From: Azolla pinnata
Taxonomy: Eukaryota; Streptophyta; Polypodiopsida; Salviniales; Salviniaceae
Reading direction: 5' to 3'
DNA length: 64,000 bases
Assembly (NCBI GenBank): GCA_037176905.1
Contig: JBBBWG010012335.1
Location: forward strand, 1-64,000
In this document: in pieces, positions 46,838 to 60,500 of the stretch
Position numbering within the stretch: position 1 is the first letter of the stretch
Layout of the letters: each line of letters begins with the position of its first letter
The notes under the pieces: generated by a model
The model's database searches: none
The model's input: only the letters and a program-made list of their open reading frames with translations
Told to the model about the DNA's origin: nothing
Program-made: the position numbers and the translations under genes

Positions 46838-48670
46838 ATGGCCGACAACAAGAGCTGCACTGTCCGCACCCGCAAGTTCATGACCAACCGCCTTCTCGCT
46901 CGCAAACAGTTCGTACGTTCCCATTCCCTCCGTTCTTTCTTTCTTTCTTTCTTCCTTCCCGGGGATGTTTGCTTCGGCTTCGCCGTTTTCTCTTCCCGTT
47001 CATGATTCCGTTCGCCGGCCGAAGGCGGGAGCCGTCGGGAGTCGGGGGAATCGAGGATGAGCTAATGGAGACGGCTAATGGATGATGCTCTCCGTTGCTA
47101 ATGCAACTTGCCTTCTACCGGCAAGGCTAGTGGAGACGGCTAATGGATGATGCCTCTCCGTTACTAACTCAACTTGCCTTCTGGGATTCTTTGTTGAATT
47201 TTGGCTTCGTGATCTTCTCTAGATCTAGGTGGTCACTTGGAGAAAAGCTCCTAGTGTTTCCAGGAAATATCACTTTTTGAGTGGAGACGGATAATCAAGC
47301 TCCCTATGAACGCTTGGGCATGAGAATCAGGCCTTCGAGAACTGAAATGTGTGTGTGAGGGTAATTCAGAGTGTTTGAGAACATGATCATAGATAAAACT
47401 TTGTGTGGCGTTTGAGGAACAGAAAGTATCCTATGGTTCTTCAGACTATAGAGTTCAGGCTCTGATATGTTGGCAAATAAATAAATGTACGTTACTAGTT
47501 GCACAAATGTTTTCAGGGTGCCGCAGTTAGGAAATGAGCTTCTCTCCTTGTAAACGAAACCGATCACGTATTAAACAAGTCAAACTGAAGCAATAGAGTG
47601 CGCAAACTTAGCTGCATCTTGAACTGGAGTATGAGAATTCAGTGCTCGAACTAGGCTTCCCCGGAAAATTGAAAGCGCTGTCATAAAATTTAGACCGAAC
47701 TTTAGTTTCGAAGTATTTTGGACATAATAGTTGGAAAGGTTGTTCAGTATGCATAGCAAAATGTGTAAAGCTTATCTTCTTGCAAAGACATCAAGATGAT
47801 TACAAATGCCATTCAGGTGAAGTTGAACTTTTTAAAGTTTAGGCTGTATTGTATTTTGGGTATTGTAGTAGATGTTTTGTGGTTTTTAACAGACAATGTT
47901 CGTCTGTACTACAGTAAACTTTTTATTTGTTCTTCTGCATACCTAGAAACTTGCCTATCCCGTTTCTTTATGCATTGTGGCTAGCTCGCTTATCATACTA
48001 ATATCTGAAACATTCATAAAGATTCATCTGTATTATGTCTGTATGCAGATTATAGATGTTCTTCATCCAGGACGCCCCAATGTTTCCAAGGTAAACGAAA
48101 TTAATAATGGAGGCTTTGCTCACATTTCACTTATCATGCATTGTCTTTTCTCATTTGTTTGGTGTCATTGCTTTGAAGGCTGAGCTAAAGGAGAGACTTG
48201 CAAAGCTGTATGAGGTTAGGGACCAGCAAACAGTGTTTGTGTTTGGGTTCCGAACTCAATTTGGAGGTGGAAAATCGACTGGATTTGGCCTAATTTATGA
48301 CAATCTAGAGGCAGCAAAGAAATATGAACCAAAATACCGCCTTATTAGGGTAACTTCTCTTACAGTGTCATCTCGAATAGGAGTTATTTGGTTTACAAGT
48401 TACAATTGTGAAAAGTGAATTTTGATTCCTTTGGATTATTATCAGAATGGGTTAGCAACCAAGGTTGAGAAATCTAGAAAACAAGTGAAGGAAAGGAAAA
48501 ACAGAGCAAAGAAGATACGTGGTGTGAAGAAGGTATATCTATATCGCCGAGCTTTTTCATATCAAGTTTTTATCAGTACTCAATTCAGTCAATTGTTACT
48601 CACGTATCTTCTCTTTTATTTACTACAGACAAAGGCTGGTGATGCTCAGAAGAGTGGCAAGAAGAAGTGA
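46838..48670 (+). CDS. RPS24: 40S ribosomal protein eS24 (RPS24)
   Basis: Small-subunit ribosomal protein required for pre-rRNA processing. Five exons join in frame: 46838-46912, 48049-48090, 48179-48349, 48446-48532 and 48629-48670, giving 138 residues, as expected for plant eS24. It starts [20 protein letters not shown] and contains [54 protein letters not shown] and a Lys-rich C-terminus. All borders are GT-AG. Intron 1 (1.1 kb) carries a tandem duplication. No defect is visible. Confidence 0.97.
47058..47185 (+). repeat. ~65-bp tandem duplication in eS24 intron 1
   Basis: GCTAATGGAGACGGCTAATG through AACTTGCCTTCT is present twice in a row (about 47058 and 47125), with a few substitutions such as GCTAGTGGAGACGG in the second copy. 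Confidence 0.85.
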
Positions 48671-49761
48671 GATATGTTACTTTTTTTTGTATTGGATTTA
48701 AAATCGGCGGAGAGTACATGAAAACAGGGATTTGGATGCACTCTGAGTGTTGTAATTGAGAGGCATCATAGTTCTAATGTACGTTTTCTTAATTTTGATT
48801 TGCAATTAATGTTCTCATGGTGCATCGATTCATTTGCCATCATTACTGGTCCTTTGTTCTTAGAGCTTATACTACCTTGACACGGAGCAAAGTGTGTCGT
48901 TCTAGTTTACATCATAATTCCAAATATCTGGTTCTTGAGATGGTTGCAACCTGAAGGTAGCAGTGTAAGGCTGTGTTATGTAATTTTTCCTTTGTTCCAG
49001 GACTCGAATGGTTTAGGGGAATGTCTTTGGCAGAATATGGTTCTGTCAGTTGGGCTATCTACCGTTTGGACCATCAATGTGCCTGCAAAGTCAGGTTGAT
49101 TTTGGATTTGGTGAATAGGTTTAGCAGTTACGCATGAAAGCATTTCTCGCTTTCCTTGTCAGTTGGAAGGCATCAACCACCTTGGATAAGCAGGTATATT
49201 GAACAAATAGAGACAAAGCAAAAGTTCTCATGGCTCAAATTTGTGAGAGAATTTGTTGTAAGTAAAACTTTTGTCTTGAAATATTATCAATGGGGAAGCA
49301 TTGCATGGAGAAAAAGACAGAAGATCATGTGTTGTGGAGATGATAGATAGCACAGCTTGATTGACTAATCCTTCTGAACTATACGGAATAATCTGCTTGT
49401 GATACACAAATATGTTTGTATCATAACTTGCTGCTGTTCACCCAACAAGGAAGTCAAAATGCCGAGCTTAGTTTCAAACTACAAAAATGGGTAACCTTGA
49501 GGGATTCTTCACAGCTAAATTCTCTTCGATTCCCAAAAAAAATGCGATCACGTTCACAGGTGAACTTCGTCGACAGCCAAAAGATGACCAAGTACTAAAA
49601 AACAAATACATTGTTTGTGCTAGCTAACTCTGGATCAAACATTGTAGCCACTATTGAGAGGATTGTATCCAGTGATTATATGGCAGAGAACCCAGATGAT
49701 GCCCTTCAGCATCTACTCTATATACACGGCCATGTTTTCAATGCATGCATAACTTGAATTC
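48671..49761. other. Convergent spacer between eS24 and the ubiquitin hydrolase gene
   Basis: Contains the 3' regions of two convergent genes. No repeats or recognisable open frames are seen. Confidence 0.5.
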
Positions 49762-52700
49762 TCAGGGTGAAGCTTCAAGGATTTGATCCATTCGCTCATA
49801 AAACAGAATATAGCCATGCTCAGAGTTGTTTGCGTACTCCTGAGCGGCGCCAAAGAATGTCTGAACCACTGATTCATCGATCATCTCCACATTCTCATCA
49901 TCAAAGAAGAGCCAATAATTGTGACTTTTGACGAGGCTGACATAATGGCCATGATTGGGACCTGTTCCCACATGGACCACCACGGCAAATAGTGAATATT
50001 CTGCCTCGGAACCAGGAGCATCATCGGTTGTGTTGCACAGTTTCAACTCGAGTGGAAACACCACACGATATGATAGCTTTTTGTACCTAGCAAGCTGTTC
50101 GATGTACTTGAACCTCTTCAAATGCAATGCCAGAATGCGAGGCGCAACCTTGATCTTCATCCTCTTCTGCGCCTCTTGTAAACTGGAAGGAAAAGAAATG
50201 AATGAATTGAAATACCTTCTTCCTCTCTATGATAGAGCAAGAATTCAAGTCCAACCTCGATCTTCAGTCTATCCTTAAACTTATTTATTTAGTAGTAATG
50301 GGCAAGAAAAATATCTCCCACCTGCAACACTTGTCACAAAAGAACTTGTCCTCAGCATTGAGCGTTTCAGTGGAACTGAAGTTGCGAAGGCAGCTTGTAA
50401 TGGAGCTATTTTGCTCAATGTCTAAGCTAAGATCAAGAAATGTCTCATCTCTTGCTGTTATTGTCTCACAGCACAGACAGCGTGTTTCATTTGTCAATAT
50501 GCCCTGAAAACAAAACACTCCTCGTTTAGCATGTGAGCTACCGTCTGAATTGATTGCATTCATATAATAAAATCGGCTTTGATCTACCTGAAATAACTTA
50601 TGCACCCACGTTATTGGTCGTTCCTGGCTTCCATTTGTGGATCCATTTGATATCCCATTGCTCACCTGCTCTTGATGTGATGTCTTTACTTCATTTGCTT
50701 TTGCTTCCTTTTCTAGTATGTCCACAAGCTCATTGAGCAAATAGTTCAAAAACTCGTGTGCATCCTGAAAATCCAAAAAATGTAGAAACGATAAAGAGTG
50801 TGATATTCACTACAGGTTCAAACTGATGCTTAATGATCAAAGCATTGGACCTGATGCATATAGCTGCGGAAAAGTTCATTTTGCTTTTTTACACGCTGCA
50901 CAAACCGTTTCGGGGCAATGACTCCAGTTTTCCTTTTCTGATTATTGATCTGTTTGGTTTATGCAACATAACCAAGTTGGAGACGGAATTAGCATCAATT
51001 GAAAGTTTGTAGCGTAAGTAACAAATCACAGATTACTGGTAATTGAAAGACTGAGCACAAATGACATCATCGATTCTGATTTCTTCAATTCGTGACTAAA
51101 ATCTTTTAAACAACCATCTCTGTTGCTGTCCAGCTCAGAAAAAGGACTTCATTAGCCAATGGCCAAAAACCAATCAGCATCGTCATAGTGTAAGCTATTT
51201 CAACAGTGACAAAAGAACAATACATGATACACATCCTATCTATAGAAAATGAGTTGAAGTTGATGCAAACAATCAAGTTCCAACTTTACCTGCATAAATA
51301 GCTCTGCTAAGCATGTAAGAAGATTTTCATCATTCTCTCCTATCCCTTTGATATGGCTCCCATATTCCAACAGATGATCTCTGAAAGGAACACAAAAATA
51401 GAGAGCCTACACAAAACAAACATGTCAAGATAGATTCTAATCGAAAGAATTTTATGACACAATTATTGTAAATGTTTTTCATTGATTGGTGATGAAATAT
51501 ATGAAATCATATTTAATCACACCCAATGGCATAGAATAGCAATGAAGAGAAAAGCAACACAATGACTATCAGTAATCCCCAAATCCGGTGCTTCCGTCCT
51601 AACCTTTTATACCATTCATAGAAATTGACTGTTAAGAATCTAAATAGCTACTGCAAAAACAATCCTTCATTATACTCTGAATCACAATTTTGATAAACTT
51701 AGTCCTCAAATTGATGCCTGCCAAATTAAACCTAAAAATTTATTATTCGTGAGATGATTGAAAATGAGAAGGTCGATGAGAAGCTCAGGAGGGTATGCAC
51801 ATTGCACATTGCACATTGCACATATGGCATAACAAGGGCCTATATAGTGAATCTGACAGCATCTCCCAACGCATATTACCAAATATTTTCTCTTTAAGAA
51901 ATATATTAGCCATGCATAAACTTTATTGAAATTGCTACGACCCGACTCTGAAGTAAGTATTAAATATGCACTGTGCCTGAGTTAGAAAACTGCAAACTAT
52001 ACTGCATCTAGTTTTGACATGTAATTGAACCCAGCTGTCGAAGAGAAAGATATGTACAGAAAACAGATAACACTATAAACATAGGTATCTGCCACGCCAC
52101 ACCAAAGACGGCCATAGTTGAAAACCCCACCTCAGATGTTGTCAAAGGGAAAAAGGACCCAGAAGAAATCTGCTAACATGAAACGTTCCACGAAAATAGG
52201 ATCTCACGATGAAAGCATAGGAACTCCCCATATGAATGTTGACAATAATAAAAAATATACTAATTAGCTTGCAGTCTCCCAACTAAATTGATGTTTTGAC
52301 TAGCTATTTTTCCTCTAAACTAGTGATACTTTATGGACTCGTCTTTCATCTCAACTAGTTGAGTGAAACCAACCGTGCTTACACCTCCCATTTTGTTCCA
52401 ACGTGCTGGTGCATGTTCATGAACATTTTCCAGGGCAAGAAAGCGTTTGCTGTGTTCTGTTACTTTGCTTATCATGGGATTGTCACTGTACGTCAATTTC
52501 TTTTGCTACAGATTCTCCATGATTGTGTCAAATCAGGACTTGTTATTTCATCACTGGTAAGCCCCTTAATAGTATTATATCCCCCATACTAGCAAATCTT
52601 ATAGTATCATTTTAATGGTAGACACGGCAAATCATTATAATGGAAGACATAGCATATCGTTATAATGGTAGACATGGCAAATCATTATAATGGAAGACAT

Positions 52701-54101
52701 GGCATATCGTTATAATGGTAGACATGGCAATTCTCCAAGGGGTGTAAACCTCAAGTACGAAGAAACAAACATATAATTTTCTAAGACTCCCTCTTTGAAT
52801 CCATATTCATACATAGCACGATACAAACTGTTGTGGACCTCCACTTTGCACAATACAAACTGTCGTGGCCGAGCAGGCAGTGGCTGTGTGATAATCCACT
52901 TATCCTAGAACATCCAGAAGTGACCAGAATGGGCAGCTGGTTGTTTTTTCCACAATATAAACCCTCTAAACCTATGGACCTCTACTAAACCAAGCGCCAA
53001 ATATTTCTGATGATAGAAGTCCCAGATGGACTGGAAGCATCATATCTCGTAATAAGTTTTGGATTACCCTACAGTACATATTCGTCCTGATACTTTGGCC
53101 AGAATAATAGTCTTACCCTCTGCTCAGGGGACCCCTTTATTTCAGTTGATGTGATGACGTACAAATCTGTGCAGTTTTGCGTCTCAATCCATGAGGCACA
53201 TGATTATCTATATGTCTCAGATGTAGGTAAGGGCTGAACTGGGCCTATGAGATAAACCATGATATAACAATTATCAGCAGCTTCTGGTTACCGTACTGAA
53301 GAAATCCACTAAAAATCTCCAAATTTATAATTTGACTGTAAATTTGAGCGTACAGGATACCTTAAACTAGTCAGATGCGTTACAACAGCAGCCTTGAAAT
53401 GTGGAGGCATTTGCCAATATATCCTTTGATTGATTCTTTTTTCGAGCGGTAGCCATAATCTTGCTTATTCATCTGACAAATAGTTTACAGAAATAATGGT
53501 AATTCATTCCTTAAAACGGCCATTGATTTTGAACATGCCAGTTGGAGATCCTCGGAAAGGGAATTCGTTCACATGATTGGGAACAAAAACATCGGCAAAA
53601 TTCTCTTCTGCAAAACTCCTAGTAGTGTGATGATATTTCTAACAGTCCCATATAACTTCATACATGAAAAAGGAATGCAAGCAGCTATTAATTAAAAAAA
53701 ATTTAGCCAAACAACAAGAAAGTGAGCCTCTAAATATATGCCCAATCACACAAAAACCGAAAAATGGAATACATGAACAAAAAGAAAGAATGGAGGAAAT
53801 CAAGAAGAAGAAGAAGAAGACAAGTAGAAGAAACAATAAATGAGACAAAAACAAGATAAAAATAATACAAATAACTGGAAAATAAAGTTCTTTGAGCAGA
53901 AATTAGGCATGCAAGGAAAATGGCAACATAAAATGAATCGAGGGATCAAAGAATATAGAAAACAAGACCTTGGTCAGGGCTAACCTGTAAGACACTATTG
54001 CAGTAGCACGTATTCCCAAAGTTTTCCAAGCCGAAGTATCGCTCACCTTCGGGGAATTGATCGCCCAAAGCTTTCTCTAGTTTAGATCCGGATATCCCCA
54101 T
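49762..54101 (-). CDS. Ubiquitin carboxyl-terminal hydrolase, UBP3/UBP4-like
   Basis: Nuclear deubiquitinating cysteine protease (USP family, C19); Arabidopsis UBP3/UBP4 are needed for pollen development. Six exons join in frame: 54101-53985, 51406-51290, 50949-50851, 50764-50588, 50503-50322 and 50182-49762, giving 370 residues (UBP3 is 371). The protein starts [20 protein letters not shown]. The Cys box is [15 protein letters not shown] with catalytic Cys32. [16 protein letters not shown] follows, then zinc-binding CLCC and CDKCC pairs. The His box is [16 protein letters not shown] (His310), with WLFFDDENV supplying the acid. All catalytic residues are present. Intron 1 is about 2.6 kb and repeat-bearing. 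Confidence 0.96.
52611..52733. repeat. 25-bp tandem repeat, five copies, in UBP intron 1
   Basis: The unit TTATAATGGTAGACATGGCA plus five bases alternates in two variants (ending AATCA or TATCG), so the real repeating unit is a 50-bp dimer. It lies in the long first intron of the UBP3/4-like gene. Confidence 0.88.
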
Positions 54102-54545
54102 GGAACAAGAAAGAGTTTTTGTGAGAGCTCCGATGTCGATGGTGATGGGGATTATGGCAATTTTGTGATGGTGATAATGACGGAAATGGTGGTGATGATG
54201 ATGATGATGATTCAGCGATCACGGGGCTATGGGATGGGCGGAGCAATTGCCCATTGACCTCTTCACTGACGGAGTCTTTCTTCCTTCTCCTTGGCCTTCA
54301 CCTTCTTCTTCTTCTTCTTCTTCTTCTTCTTCTTCTGCCTTCAAGATGATGATTCAGCAGTCAAAGTGCGATAGATAGGATCGGTGAAATGACGACTCGT
54401 TGACCTCCTCAAGAACTGCGCCTTGCTTCCTTCTCCTCCATCTCCCTCGTCTGCTTCTTTCTTCTTCTTCTTCTTCTTCTTCTTCTTCTTCTCTGTATAT
54501 GCTCTCTTGCATATCCCATCTTTCCTGTTTGACATGGGATGTGTA
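54102..54545. repeat. UBP leader/promoter with (GAT)n, (TTC)n and a diverged duplication
   Basis: Two diverged copies of a ~150-bp block (about 54205-54340 and 54350-54495) each run from ATGATGATTCAGC through GTTGACCTCxTC, to CTTCCTTCTCC and end in a (TTC)n run. Together they cover the region directly upstream of the UBP3/4 start codon. Confidence 0.6.
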
Positions 54546-55140
54546 TCATGCATGCATGCATCCATGCATGTGTGCGTATGAATGTGTATGTGTGTGCGTG
54601 TGTGAATGTGTGTGTTTATGTATGTGTGCGTGCATGTGTATGCATGTGTATGCATGTCTGTGTGCGTGAATGTATGTATGTATGTGTGGGTGTATGTATG
54701 TGTCCATGTATGTATGAATGTGCGTGTATGGATGTGTGTGCGTTTTTATGTATGTGTGTGTGCATGTGTATGCATGTTTGTGTGCATGTGTGCGCATGTA
54801 TGTATGGATGTGTGTGTATGTGTGTATGTGTGTGCATGAATGTGTGTGTGCTTATGTATGTGTGTGTGCATGTGTATGTATGTGTATGCATGTCTGTGTG
54901 TGAATGTATGTATGCATGTGTGTGGATGTATGTATGTGTGCATGTATGTATGCATGCATGTATGTGTGCGTGGTGTATGTAAGTATGTGCGTACGTATGC
55001 GCTCGTGGATGCATGTTTGCATGTATGTGATTCCTATGAATGCATGTATGCATGCGTGCATTATGAATGCATGCATGCGGTGCGTGTGAATGTAATGTAT
55101 GCCTACGCGTTTTGCAGCCATGTGTGTGTGCATGTGTGAT
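54546..55140. repeat. (TGTG/CATG/TATG)n tract of ~600 bp
   Basis: Alternating purine-pyrimidine repeats, the TG-rich counterpart of the tract at 36372-36895. Frames of 60-147 codons (Cys/Val/Met-rich on plus, His/Thr-rich on minus) are open because of composition, and no gene is implied. Confidence 0.92.
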
Positions 55141-57561
55141 GCATACATAAGCATATTTGTTTGCAATGCATTTGAATGTTGCATGCCTAGATGCGAATGA
55201 TGGCTTGGGAATGCTTGTACATGCATGTGTGTGTTGTTGATTCAGCTTTCCCCGGATCCTGGCAATCCCGGTGTCTTTCGTCTACAGTTGTAAACAAAAG
55301 ATCATCTGGCGATTCGTCGATTTTGTAACTGTTGCATGCTGCAATGTTGTAGATGCATTGTCTGTTTCATCTTTCTTTGCAATGGTAAAATGGCTCCAAT
55401 GTGTATATTCCAACGGCCAATTGGCCACAAATTATAACATTCCTTATGTTTCCTCTGCAAATCGGAAGTGGACGGGCGCTGGTTACGGACCAGTTCAGTA
55501 TTTATACTGTTTCAAGCCTCATGCATGCTCGCCATGTGACTTGCATGCATGAATGCCACGTAGTGGCTCAGACGACCTGCGATGCCAACAGACGTCGCAA
55601 GTCGTTTTTAAAGTTAATATGGTAATGCTTTAACATATTATCAAATACTAAAATATAATATTTATCGATTAAAGTAAGATAGTGTGATGTATAAGACTTG
55701 AGCTGACCTATGTAGCTATAGGTCATAAGTTCAAATACACATAAGCCTTCTGTACCGATACTCATGATACCCGATATGCAATCAGGCGCCATCATCTCTC
55801 GATTGCCTCATGTAATTACCGCCGATTACGTAATAATAATAATATCGTTCGAGCATTCGCAAAGAAGAGCTGCTCCATTATCGATTAACCACCGATTAGG
55901 CTGTGACCCCCGATAATCACATCGGTTGCGATCAAGATCACGACTTAATTAGGGGCTTAATCAGCGGCTTAATTAGCACCAACAGAGATTAGGAAATCAG
56001 CGTTAGTGAAATGCATCTTATAATTTTTGTTAGAAGAATCGCGCAACAAAAGAAGCACAACGGAAAACGTGCCTGTGCCGCCGTCAACAGCCCAATGCCA
56101 GAAAAACAGGAAAGATTCCGCAGCCTTCCTCTCCGCGCCTGCAGAGGAGGAGGTCAGATCAGTCTCTCCACGCGCATGTACGTATGCATGTGTTTTGTAG
56201 ACGTGTGGATGCGGATACGGTGATTCGTACGTGCATAGACACGATGGATGTGGTTGCCTTTTGGTTGAGTCCGTGTTTGCTCTTCCTTTTGCATGATGTA
56301 TGACATGGATATGGTGGCTATCGCGATTTTCCTGTGTGTGCATCGTGCATGTGTTTTTATGCATGTTAGATATACGCTCGCAATCCATGTTCTGTGGGTT
56401 GTGTTGTGTGCATTTGGCGTAAACAACAGTGATCTCGTTAAATGGAGGCCCCCTTCTTTGCAACGCCTTTGGTAAATCCTACATGCCATCAAATGTTTGT
56501 ATGCCATCCGTGAAGTGTACATGCTCTCTCCAGTTTCATTTTACCTTGTTCAATTTCTTTGCTGACGCTATGCATTTCTTTTTACAATACATAGGTCCTT
56601 GTTAAAATTTCATTGAATCTGGGAACCAAAATGCAGAGGGAGATTAAACTTGTCGTCTATGCAGTTGTTCTCCCCCTCCAAGGGGCTCAATCATGTGATA
56701 CGAAGACTCTTTACTAGAATTTGTATTAGAAATTAAGTTCTTTTCCATGGAGAAGACCAGTTTATGGCATCTTAGCAATCCTATAGTTTCGTTTGCAAAC
56801 TTTCTGGTAGTTGATACACCATCATTAACATCTTTTTACGTCAAAAGATCTTTATGCAGATTCAGCCTCTTCTCAAGCATGGATTGGTTCAGCAATGTTG
56901 TAACAACGGAAGAAAATATGAAGCCAATATTATGGTTTGGTATTTACTTCCCTGTACAACATTTAACTCTCAGGTTTGCACATGAAAGAATGCATAGTTA
57001 CCTCCATATCTACTTATTTATATTCATATACATCTCGTAACATCACTAAAACTGCGACATTGAATCAATTCCACTTGTAGATGGCTGTTATTCAATCCTT
57101 CATCTGTAGTACGGAGAAAGAAAAAATGCAAGAAAAAGAATATTCATCGCTTCTAAATGCCAAGATTGCTCCTGACTCTTGAGACCAACCAAGAAGTTTC
57201 ACTGTGATTGAGAACATCAAACTAACGTAATGTTAGTCATATACCACTCTCTCGTCGTTTGATGCCTAAATAGTAGAACTGCCTGAGGAACCAATATCTT
57301 CTTGGTCGCTAAGAAGGACAGAAACTTCTGCTGTGAAGATTTTCGACATGGGTCAACCCAATATCAAAACGAATCTGAAGCAATGCGTGCACCTTTGGCA
57401 TTGGATGATGGTGGCTTGGATTTGTGGAGAACAAGGATCCACGCCAGTTGGAGGCAATCTACAGTCATGGAAAATTTTGAACTTGACTCATCGCTTTTTA
57501 ACAGCTTTTGATGGAAAAGTGACAACAAGGTGATTAGTCTCTTTTCTTGATCACCTTGATT
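55141..57561. other. Spacer upstream of the giant open frame
   Basis: Mostly unique DNA. Open frames such as 56747-57040 and 57302-57533 (+) match no family I know and do not splice convincingly into the downstream frame. An in-frame TAG just before 57562 marks the upper limit of the giant open frame. The 5' end of that gene, and any upstream exon, would lie here. Confidence 0.45.
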
Positions 57562-60500
57562 ATGGGTTTCAATGATTGCATGGAGATGTTTCGTGTCACA
57601 CCAGACCAAGCAAAACAACTAAGGATTCTCTCGAAGCCCATTACTAGAGCAAGGATTTGCCTTGCAGAATCACTCTATGAATTAGAGGCCTTACTCGGGC
57701 ATATTAAAACATCAAACGGGGTAAGTGAAAATTTCAATTTTAGCTCTGGAAACGTCAGGAAAAGTCACAAGTTTCATGTTTCTTCACTCACAATGTGTAT
57801 TCCTCGAAGAGAGCAAAGGGACTGGAGATATTGGAATCTAAGCAGAAGAAGAAGGAACATAGGTGATCTCTGTATCCATTCTCTCCTTCCAAGAAATAGT
57901 GTATTTAGGGGTGGTCTAAAATTCAGCATGCCGAGCACAAATTATTCAAGTGGTTGCAGGAAAACAGAAGCTACTTCTCTAAGAAGAGCAACACAGGTAT
58001 CTGCTAGGAATGCCAGAGCAGGTTTGTCCAGTAGAGCATTGCAGTTTGGGCAGGATTACAAGCTCCCTCAAAGAAGAAGGTATTACAGGCCATCAATTTG
58101 TGGCACGTTAAGGGTGAATTCGTCTTTCTTTAGTACATATGATTCGTACGAGAATGGTTATGTACCAGAACCTGAATCCATCAAGCAAGCTTATCCGTCA
58201 AATGAGGCAGCTAGAAACAAACCAAGGAATGGAAGCATTGATTATCCAGATGCGGCAACATTTTCTATAATGCAAAGTAAAAATGATACAATAGATGACG
58301 AGATGAGCACACCTAATCTTGTATCTTCTCATCAACCTAATCAAGTTAGTCAACCTGAGATTGAGAGTCTTGAAAAAAATCTTTTGACAAAAATATCTGA
58401 AGGAGAGTACAAGGACACACGAAATGCCTCTGAATTTCCAGAGGAAGTGGATGAGGGCAATCAATTTATGGTAGACCCACAATTTGACCCACATCAAACC
58501 TCTCAGCAGCTACCTTTCTACACAGAATGCTCTTCTCTCAAAAAGAGATCATTGGAGCAATTTAAAAAAATGCCGCAATCGGCAGGGGGAAGTAGAAGTT
58601 CTCTACCAAATTTACCACGGATTCAAGCTCAATCTAGGGATTCAAATCTATTTCTAGCTGAACATACAATATCTCTTACTCCCTTGCATGGAGAAAGAAG
58701 GAAATTAAAGTTTGATGCGTGTGATGAGAATGCGGAAGGAAGCATTTCAGGGGTCATTCTCCACGAAAATGAATCACAGGGCACATCTCCACCCATCCTT
58801 GGCACAGATGGCAGCCCATCAAGTGTCATTCTTCTGGATGTAGAGCCACAAGAGCCATCTGCCCCCAATTTTCCAAGAGGCAGAAGAATATCAACCCATG
58901 ATACCAACCCCACTTTGGGAGGAGAGGCAAGAAAATCAAGGTTAGCTCCTAGGATTTTTGAGGCTAGCCAGTCAAGGAGGATTGCTGAAAGAGAAGAAGA
59001 CATTGCTTCACCTGCAGGTACCCAAGGCGAGGACAATGTTAAAAATATGTTACAAAAATGTAGAAGTACTTTAACGTTTGGCGATTCTCATCAACCTACT
59101 CAAGTTACATACTTGGTTGAACGACAGAATAGGTGTCTGCGACATGATGAATTGTCTGGCTTGTCCCAAGGACAGTACAAGATAATTGAAGATCTCAATG
59201 CTGTCCAACCCTATGTCAGTGAGCGATCTAGTACTTCTGATATCTCTCAGCAATTATCTTCTGAACCATTCCTGGGAAAAAAGTCAGAGGAAAAAGTCTG
59301 TCATACAGTGCCATATGGCAGTGAAGGCAGATATTCTGCTAGATCATCGAGACAACAAGTACAACCACGTTCTGCACAAATGCAATCCCATATGCAACCA
59401 TTATATCGAGATCAGCTCAAGGCTAATGGTACGAGGAATATTGAAACTATAAAAAGAATACTTGCAGATCCTAACCCAAATGAAATGGATCACAATAGAG
59501 AAGTAAGTGCTGTCAGGAAGACTATGTTTGTGGATCCAGTCAAGAGTGGAAATTCTGCATCCAAACTTCTTCCACAGGAATGCAAGAGTGTGGCATATTA
59601 TATTGTATCAGATACAGTTAATGGCATAAGAAGTCAGATTGCCAATACTCGTGCAAACATTTGTGCAGTGAAGACAAACAAGCCAAAATTTTTTTTACAT
59701 GATAAGCAGCCATATGACTCCAGTTTTCTGGCAGAGGGAAAAGAACCAAGGTTTATCTTGCAGAATGGGGAATCACCTGGCACCATGTTTGCAACTGATG
59801 AACGAAAGTTGAAGTTTTTATTGCAGGAAAAAGATCTACGGGGACCACCACACACCAGTTTTATGGAGCAAGAAACACAGTGGAGGCTTGATTTGGGTGA
59901 GAAGTCACAAGGAAGAAAACCAATGGTTAGTTTGCAGAATGAAGTGGCATGTGTCAATATTTGTACGGCAGAGGCCAACCAACCAAACTTTGCTTTTCAT
60001 GATAAGCAGTCACCTGGTCCATGTTTTCTGGCTGGTGGAAGAGGAGCAAGGTTTATTGTGCCGAACACAGAATCTTCTGTCCCCATGTTTATATCAGATG
60101 AAGGAAAGTCAAAGTTTTTATTGCAAGATAACGAGCTACAAGGACCATCAACCACTGGTTTTGTAGAAGGAAGACGGCCAATATTCATTTCACATACTGA
60201 TGAGCCATTTGTTCCCAGTCTTCCAGAAGAGTGTCTAAAATCAAGATTCATTATGCATACCGATGAGCCATTTGTTCCCAGTCTTCCAGAAGAGTGTCGA
60301 GAATCAAGGTTTATTATGCATACTGATGGGCCATTTGTCCCGAGTCTTCCAGAAGAGTCTCGAAAATCAGGGTTTATTATGCAGGACGATCAACAACTCA
60401 CCCCATTTTCTACGGAAGATGAAAGAAAATTGGAGTTAATTTCAAAAGGAGCGGGTGAAAAACTGCAACATGATCAGGCACAGACTGTAACTTACTCTAT

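Noticed and set aside
47058-47185. Possible box C/D snoRNA in the eS24 intron (GGATGATGC words)
   Set aside because: No proper RTGATGA box and no CTGA box in the right place; the signal is a simple tandem duplication.
54539-55226. Cys/Val-rich (+) and His/Thr-rich (-) open frames up to 147 codons
   Set aside because: Same explanation: TG-rich alternating repeats.
55680-55750. GTTCAAATAC, another B-box-like word in a possible SINE context
   Set aside because: The match is degenerate, with no clear A-box, target duplication or terminal repeat.
57302-57533. Candidate upstream exon of the giant frame
   Set aside because: Two overlapping frames end in stops just before 57562 and no acceptor gives a phase-consistent join.
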